64,000 nucleotides of DNA. It comes from Boletus sp. NGJ. Taxonomy: Eukaryota > Basidiomycota > Agaricomycetes > Boletales > Boletaceae. The stretch is taken from the NCBI GenBank assembly GCA_019096195.1, contig JAGTXK010000136.1, positions 1-64,000 of the forward strand, in the 5' to 3' direction. Below, piece after piece: positions 57,901 through 64,000 of the stretch. The notes below the pieces were generated by a model that was not told the origin of the DNA, searched no databases, and saw nothing but the letters and a program-made list of their open reading frames with translations. The position numbers and the translations under genes were made by a program. How positions within the stretch are numbered: position 1 is the stretch's first letter; every line of letters starts with the position of its first letter.

Positions 57901-59561
57901 GGCATCGTCCGTTCTCCGATCCCATGGGACATGAGAGAGATGATGGGTAAACCAGCGACAAGCATAGCGAACACCCTCTTTAATACGCAGCTTGCACCGC
58001 TTGTCCAACTTTTCAATTTCGCGATTTAGGATGGATGGATCACCTAAACTGCACATGTCGACCGTGAGATGTCGGATCATCAACTCTAAGCATGCACGGG
58101 CGAGGATGTTATGAAAAACGACAGGGTCTACGAAATATTGTCGAGATCGATGGGAACTGGTGAGGAAGTCGCGAAATGAGGTGTGATAAACGTAAACTGC
58201 GCCATCGTTTTCAGTACCCGAGTCTGAGATCACTAATACCGAGGAAAGATTCTTGACAATGTAGCGTGTATTGAACTGGAACTTCCAAAGCAAGTCGCTA
58301 AGACCGCGGGTGGAGAGCGGCCGGAAGGCAAAGACAACCGATCCAAGTACCAAGTCGACTTTCTCCACGTCTGGGATCACAGAAAGAGCATCTGAGTACA
58401 ATGCGTCGAGAGGCGAGTGAACGAGTGCGCTTTCTGCACTCGCACTGTTTTGAAGTACTTGAAGGACAGCTTGCAGCTGCGTGACAGGCGAACCATGGTC
58501 TGTACCTACGTATTTGACCACCGTCGTGGCGAAGATAAACAACCCAGCCGCCTTTTGCACGATCATCTCGATCTCATCATCGGATGGCCACGGCAGAGGA
58601 CAATCGCCGACAGACATGGCATCCATGGACTCTGAATCTTGGAGGCCTTGAAAGGATTGACGAAGATAGGCTCTAATGTCGTCATCAACATCAAAGTCTC
58701 GCAGCTGGAATGAACGAGTCATGCTCCGCAGCTCTGAATGCTGGAAGGTCTGGACAATATGCGGTTCAGCTCTGCTCGTGAACAAGACCTTGAGTGGCCA
58801 GCGACAATGACGCAAGATCCCGGAGAGGAGGTGGACGATCTCATTCGCCATCTTCACGTCGTCACATTCGTCGAGTGAGTCGACAACAATCAGAACCGGA
58901 TCGGAAAAGGGACTCGGGGAAGACATGATTGGCTCCTGGAGAAGCCTGCGCGCTTGCTCCAGTAGTACCTTGGTGGGGATCGTGGCATCCGCATCAAGGG
59001 CATCAAGCAAGGCTGGCTTGATGGATGATGCGAACACCAATATCTGACAGGCAAGCGTTGGGAAGAATCCCTTTGCCTTTCTACGCAATATCTCCTTCCG
59101 CGAAAAAAAGAAGCTTGCTGCCAGTCGACGCTGACTTGCATACTTCTCTGCGATGCTCTGCGCGACGGCTGACTTTCCGGAGCCTGCAAGACCGCTCAAC
59201 CAGCAAATGGGCTGGTCGCAATTGGGGTTGTCGACCCACTCTGCGAGGCATGCAAGTAGCTCGAGTCGTGTACCTGGAAGGCAGGCTGGAGCGGGATGAC
59301 GATCAATGGAGTCAAATGCCGCGCTGGGCACACTGGCACGGTGTAGATTTCCTAGTCCTTCCGGTAGACACCGTTAACTTGACCCACACAGCGCAAGCTA
59401 AGATTCTCACCCAAGCCGCCTTGGAAGATTTGATTGCCATGCACAATGGTGTTGAGGGTATAGTTGCCTTGTACATTTATTCTGGAATGGATGTACTGGT
59501 CTCTGTGAACCTCACTGAACGTCGAATGACTGGCATCAATATTGGATGTGTTGTTGAACAT
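54986..59561 (-). CDS. NACHT-WD40 receptor (NLR-type)
   Basis: Start ATG 59561: a short polar N-terminus MFNNTSNIDASHSTFSEVHR, then RINVQGNYTLNTIVHGNQIF, joined by an intron to PSAAFDSIDRHPAPACLPGT and the NACHT domain. Walker A is WLSGLAGSGKSAVAQS, Walker B LIVVDSLDECDD, with FTSRAEPHI (sensor-1-like) and the helical region LDALYSDALSVIPDVE. After an intron beyond ADWLR comes a WD40 array (SLAISPSGRLIASAGD, GSGAADGTVRVWEIS, SIASGSDDQTVRLWDTRTG) and a long degenerate propeller ending VFFDLSK. Fungal NLRs of this build act in non-self recognition and programmed cell death. The C-terminal propeller shows about three frame changes that consensus introns do not explain, one at a G-run, so it may be decaying, or the assembly may have errors. 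Confidence 0.85.
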
Positions 59562-60621
59562 GGAGTTTCGATCAAAACACGTGGCTGACCTTGTGGGACT
59601 TACTTATGTAATTGGCGCTGACATACTTGGCCACTAACGATATACCACAACATCGTAACCGATGTTGGCAATAATTTGGTTTCATGGGACACGCGTGTCA
59701 CTGCGGGAACAAAGCTTTAACTCATCCAAGTACTACGGATCCTCGAATCAGCACCACGTCGAGGCAATCTGCATGACTGCTCCGTCGATGACAGTACTCC
59801 AGGAGTGATCTTCCTCAAAGCTCGACCTTCCCCACCGCTGGTTCTGATTCTCTATAACTAACTTGACTCGAGCTAGATAGAGTTGCTATCTAAGTTCAAA
59901 AAGAAAGTTCACCGCATGGAAACTCACCGGCACAAATGGACTAAAACCACACCGTTGTAAATTTCCACAGTCTTCACGCGGGATAGGGACCCTCTGCACG
60001 CTTGTTCATCAACTGCGACCATCCCGGTGTTCGCCGTGTTTGTCTGGGTGGCGCCGGCAGCTTTCATGCGTTCACGCACTTGCTGCAATGCTCTAAACTA
60101 ACAACTTGGTGCGTACTGTTCACATGCAGAAATCTGCGGACGGGCCTGTGATAAACGTTTAGTCATCCAACGTCTACAACATCCAACACCAGCTTCATTT
60201 GTGGAAACGGCATATTCTCGTAGCAAAACGGGTGTAACGCAGATGCCTAACGCATTCACGTGCTGGGACCGTATCTACGCGGAAATCGCGTGAGGTCGTC
60301 TATTTGGCAAGTTGCGATCGTTTCGAATTGCGGTCAACCGATTCTGGCAGTCCACAAGACCCCGTCCTTCTTCCAGACCCTAGCAATGAAGATTTCCTGG
60401 GTTACGTGGCAACCCCTTGATCTCTAACGCTCGACTTTTTACTACACGGCCCTTGGATTACACATGCGCTTGACATCCCTGTACATAAATCGTGAGGGAC
60501 GGACAAGAACTATGTTCCGCCCTCAAGACGGATAATCGACGGAAAGTGGAAAGTATTTCTTTTCCCATCACACAGATGCATCGTCTGATCGCAATTTCTC
60601 TGTGTGCAGACCCTCCGCACG
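59562..60621. other. Intergenic between the NLR and MFS genes (divergent)
   Basis: About 1.06 kb holding both promoters. No gene, repeat or clear TATA box was identified. Confidence 0.4.
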
Positions 60622-62675
60622 ATGTCATCATATCCTCCGTCCCCCGTTGAAACACCGATCGATGAACCGCCAAAGCGGCTTTCGTCGACACGCAAAGCGG
60701 TGCTACTGTCCGTGTTCTGTTTCGCACAATCCTTGGACGCTTTCAACAATGCAGCAATTTTCCCTGCAATACCTGCTCTCGAGAGGTCGATGGGTATTGC
60801 ACACAGTCAATCTGCTTGGATCCTTAGTGGGTTCCAACTCACGTTTGCTTCTTTTCTCTTGATCGTACGTCTCATAACCTTCTTGCTCGCCACATGATCT
60901 GACTCGCTCTCAAAGAGCGGACGGATAAGCGATGTCTATAATCCAAGTAAGTCCCTTGCCAGTGTCCAGACAGTTTGCTCAGAAAGCGTTAGAAAATGCC
61001 TTCATCACAGGCATGGCTTTTTTAGGAGTCTTTGCTCTCTGTGCTGGCTTTGTGAATAACAAGATCGCGATCATTGTATTAAGAGCGCTCATGGGCATCG
61101 GTAAGTAAGATGCTACAGGGCATCGGGTGTACTAACATACGTCACAGCATCTGCGATGACAATACCTTCTGCTCTCACACTCTTGGTTCATGTTTACCCG
61201 GACCCTCTTGAACAAGCTCGGGCGATCGGTGTGTTGGGAGGCTGTGGTGCAGTTGCAGATGGTGAGTCTTGGCATGTTCTTAGCTCTGCAAACAACAGTG
61301 TGACACGCGTAGTGCTTGGGCTCTTCATCGGAGCGATCCTTGTCGAATACGCCTCCTACCACTGGGTCTTCTGGGTTGTTGCGATCGTCGCCATTCCAGT
61401 CGCTTTGGGTTGTCTGTTCATAATCCCAATGGAAATTGCAATGTCTAGGAATGAGCCTGACACACACAGTGCGAAATGGAAGAGTCTTGATCTGATCGGA
61501 ATTTCGATTTTGACCGGTGTGCCTCATCTGTTTGAAATACTAATCGCAAACAGTGCTTATGTATCACCACTAGCTGCACTCATTCTTTTCATCTATGCGG
61601 TGACGTCTGGATCAGCGGATGGCTGGGCCACTGCAAGAGTCTTCATTCCCTTAATCATATCAATATTTCTCATTGTTCTGTTTTTCTATTGGGAAACCCT
61701 AATCCCTGACCACAATGCGGCAATGTACGTCACACTTTCTCTTCCTCGTGTCCGTGAGTTCATTATTTTCCGGCGTAGACCCCCTCGCACATGGTTCTAT
61801 AACAACTTCTCCGTCCTCTTTGGTTCTGCACTGTTGCCATTCTTTTGGTGGAATTCGCTCTTCTTCGTTTTCACGACATTATGGCAGGATGTTTTTCACT
61901 GGACCGCCGTCTCAACTGTAGTCCATATGTAGGCGTCTGTTCTGGAGGTACAAACCATCATTTTGATATTCCTTTAGGTTCCCGATCGGTGTGGCTGCCT
62001 TGATAATGAGCTTCACAGGGCCGTTGTCTAGGATGTTTAGTCCGAAATGGATCATTCTCACTGGTCTTTCTATGGTAGCCATAGCCACCCTCCTATTTGC
62101 TGCAGGTGGTCGTCGGCCAGAGGGTTACTGGCCCTGGATATTTCCTGCCTTCACTCTTGGTAGTGCTGGCACGATGTTGATATATAGCCATACAAAGTAA
62201 GTAGGATGTGTGTTCCTATCCCCTGCGTCACACCTGATGACTATGGTTTCACAGCATTGCTATCTTCCAGGCTGCGCCTGCATCCATGGCAGGCACGGTA
62301 GGGGCAATCTCCAATGGCGCCCTCCAACTTGGTTCTGCGGTTGGGCTTGCGGCATTTACCGCGATTGAAACGTCCGTGGAGATTGCCCATGGTGGCCCGC
62401 AAAAGTACCATGGGCGTGCAGCCGCGTTCTGGTTTCTTTTGGGAATCGTATTAATCGAAATTCTCTCCGTATCCTACTTTTACCAAAGGGGGATGGACCA
62501 CGGACCACAACCAAAAGTTGATGGCCACGATAACAGTACCTCGGGCGAAAAGTCCAAGGAAACCGAAGTCACAAAGTATGCATTACAGGAGGGGCACGTG
62601 CACCGACTCTCACTCCCAAGGCCAAACTATAACCACGGCGATAGTATCTTGCAACACATCGGAGAAGCACTTTGA
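60622..62675 (+). CDS. MFS transporter, DHA2-like (14-helix drug:H+ antiporter type)
   Basis: Start ATG 60622 (MSSYPPSPVETPIDEPPKRL), then the first helix AVLLSVFCFAQSLDAFNNAA, IFPAIPALERSMGI and WILSGFQLTFASFLLI. The loop 2-3 signature SGRISDVYNPK is made by joining exons. ALMGIASAMTIPSALTLLVH, ARAIGVLGGCGAVADVLGLF, IGAILVEYASYHWVFWVVAI (the antiporter motif C region), the later helices and a hydrophilic C-terminus ending IGEAL (TGA 62673-62675) follow. The layout fits plasma-membrane exporters of the DHA2 group (ATR1/Sge1-like). The substrate cannot be told. Introns are all GT-AG where checked. Confidence 0.88.
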
Positions 62676-63598
62676 ACCTATGCAACCTATAGGTCACGCT
62701 TTTGCGAAGCCCCAGTAGATTCAGATACTCCATTCTCCGGACAGATATTCCATTACTTCACACTTCGCACTCCCTCCGGTTACAACAGGAAGACAATTGA
62801 CTCATGCAAAAATTTGACGTCAACCTGTTGGAATTGGATGAAAGAAGGAACCCACTCATTCATATATATTTCGTTTCGCCGCAGGCAGATCTATTACTCT
62901 CACTTGTAGACGCTTTGTGCCCAGCATGTCATTCATTTATAACATGTAGCTTTCGCTTTCGACTTTCGACGACTCAGCTCATAACGTCACACATGGCATC
63001 TCGGTTGAAACACGCGTTTGTCGGACGATGCAACTTGCAAGGACCATCTGCTTGAATTCAGGTGTCAGCTCAGAAACTCGGACGCTTCCGACGACCATGA
63101 ATCGGATGAATTCATAGACTCGGGACTCGTCGGAGAGTCGTTTTCGCCACACCTCGGAGACCGGCGAAACATGAACGCGACACTGGCAACGCTCGTCGTA
63201 TGGGCAGTGCTGTATTCACCTCTGTATTTATGATAATAATGGGGTCACGCTTATTCGCACTCTGCTTGCTTTGAGGCTGCAGTGCTACCAGCATGCATGC
63301 CGACTCAAGCCGCAGCTCATCTCCAAAACTAGTCCACCCATTGCCGAGTTTCGTCCGCCAGAGTATGATTCAGACGCACATCACTGGCCTTAGTCAAAGC
63401 ATGATATGGCTTACATGATGTTACATAATATTATATACCATTACAAAAATGAAATCTTAGCTATGTATTCACATATAATGCCATACCGAGCCAAGTACTT
63501 AGCAGTGATGGCAAGGGATCTTGCAAGCAATATAATTAATATCTATTGCTTGTTTTACAACGCCCCATACACGACGACGGTGGTGTGCCAACTACACC
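62676..63598. other. Intergenic, AT-rich near the right end
   Basis: Short open frames at 62.8-63.2 kb look random. The stretch 63390-63560 is AT-rich and precedes the last gene. Nothing else is supported. Confidence 0.4.
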
Positions 63599-64000
63599 AT
63601 GGGTAAGTTCTACGATGACATTCCCCAGTGTCTTTTCGAATGGATCAAGAACCAAAACATGTTTTGGGTTGCCACCGCCCCGCTTACCGCACAAGGCCAT
63701 ATCAATGTTTCACCCAAAGGGACAGCCGACTGCTTCCATGTGGTCAACTCAACGCAGGTCTGGTACGAGGACCTCACTGGTAGCGGTATGTAACGTGCAA
63801 CTCTTGTGCAGTCGATCCGTTCTCATCGGCTTCAAACACGGCGGATCATCTTCACTGGCAGGCGTGGAGACCATCTCCCATGTCCGGGAAAATGGCCGCA
63901 TAACAGTTATGTTTTGTGCTTTGGAGGGCCCTCCTAGGATCCTGAGGCTCTTCGGTGTCGGTATGTGCCTTGTTGCATTCTGGCAACTAGTCATTTTATT
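63599..64000 (+). CDS. Pyridoxamine 5'-phosphate oxidase-like flavoprotein (partial)
   Basis: Start ATG 63599 (MGKFYDDIPQCLFEWIKNQN), then MFWVATAPLTAQGHINVSPK and GTADCFHVVNSTQVWYEDLT. A GT-AG intron leads to GVETISHVRENGRITVMFCA, LEGPPRILRLFGVG and another GT donor (GTATGT) just before the window edge. The split-barrel FMN-binding fold of PF01243-type proteins is indicated by the VSPKG and NGRITVMFCA motifs. The gene continues beyond 64000. Likely a cytosolic FMN-dependent oxidoreductase; the substrate is not known. Confidence 0.82.

Noticed and set aside
63018-63233. 71-codon open frame after the MFS gene
   Set aside because: Low-complexity start, no family, no splice or promoter evidence.

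Overview
The window looks like nuclear DNA of an Agaricomycete (Basidiomycota). Its genes carry many short introns of about 48-60 nt, and its host proteins (PRP46/PLRG1, TFIIS, SUMO, Atg22, Ste24, Mediator 25, TMEM184) are eukaryotic and fungal-like. It also has a NACHT-WD40 receptor, a TPR array of the type common in mushrooms, a HET-domain remnant, and Ty3/gypsy chromoviruses with a chromodomain. No species is claimed.

Layout. 1-7300: a chromovirus copy (minus strand, 43-7265) sits inside the end of a short inverted-repeat element, called here the CATCAG element. 8347-10668: a Mediator-25-like gene. 11.9-17.0 kb: an incompatibility/immunity-flavoured stretch with a decayed HET-domain gene and a perfectly periodic 45-residue TPR array that lacks an effector domain. 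17.3-25.6 kb: a compact housekeeping block of PRP46 (-), TFIIS (+), SUMO (+), ATG22 (+) and STE24 (-). PRP46 and TFIIS share a 193-bp divergent promoter, and ATG22 and STE24 converge with about 190 bp between stops. 25.7-28.5 kb: a decayed copy of the 3' end of a GH15 gene, a duplicated non-coding block, and a secreted GH18 chitinase-like gene. 28.9-41.5 kb: a repeat island with a 44-bp minisatellite and a three-level nest (CATCAG element, then a Tc1-like transposon inside it, then a second chromovirus inside that). It ends with a second CATCAG element packed with ACTATGA-type simple repeats and a transposase fragment. 41.9-49.8 kb: an unidentified gene, a full GH15 glucosidase/trehalase-like gene, a conserved hypothetical gene and an MDP-1 phosphatase. 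50.9-54.0 kb: a 56-residue Lys/Pro/Ala-rich protein and a TMEM184-type membrane protein. 55.0-59.6 kb: a NACHT-WD40 receptor. 60.6-62.7 kb: a DHA2-type MFS transporter. 63.6 kb to the edge: the start of a pyridoxamine-phosphate-oxidase-like gene.

How the parts relate. The housekeeping genes are ordinary and dense. Plasticity lies in the repeat island and at the TPR/HET and NACHT loci. Main points for a second look: every level of the nested insertion can be read from its target-site duplication; 12 of 13 differences between the two LTRs of the inner chromovirus are CpG transitions; four separate host genes each need a GC-AG intron; and the CATCAG family has palindromic ends and hairpin-prone arms.

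Gene models were spliced by eye from GT/GC-AG signals and protein similarity recalled from memory. No database search was run.
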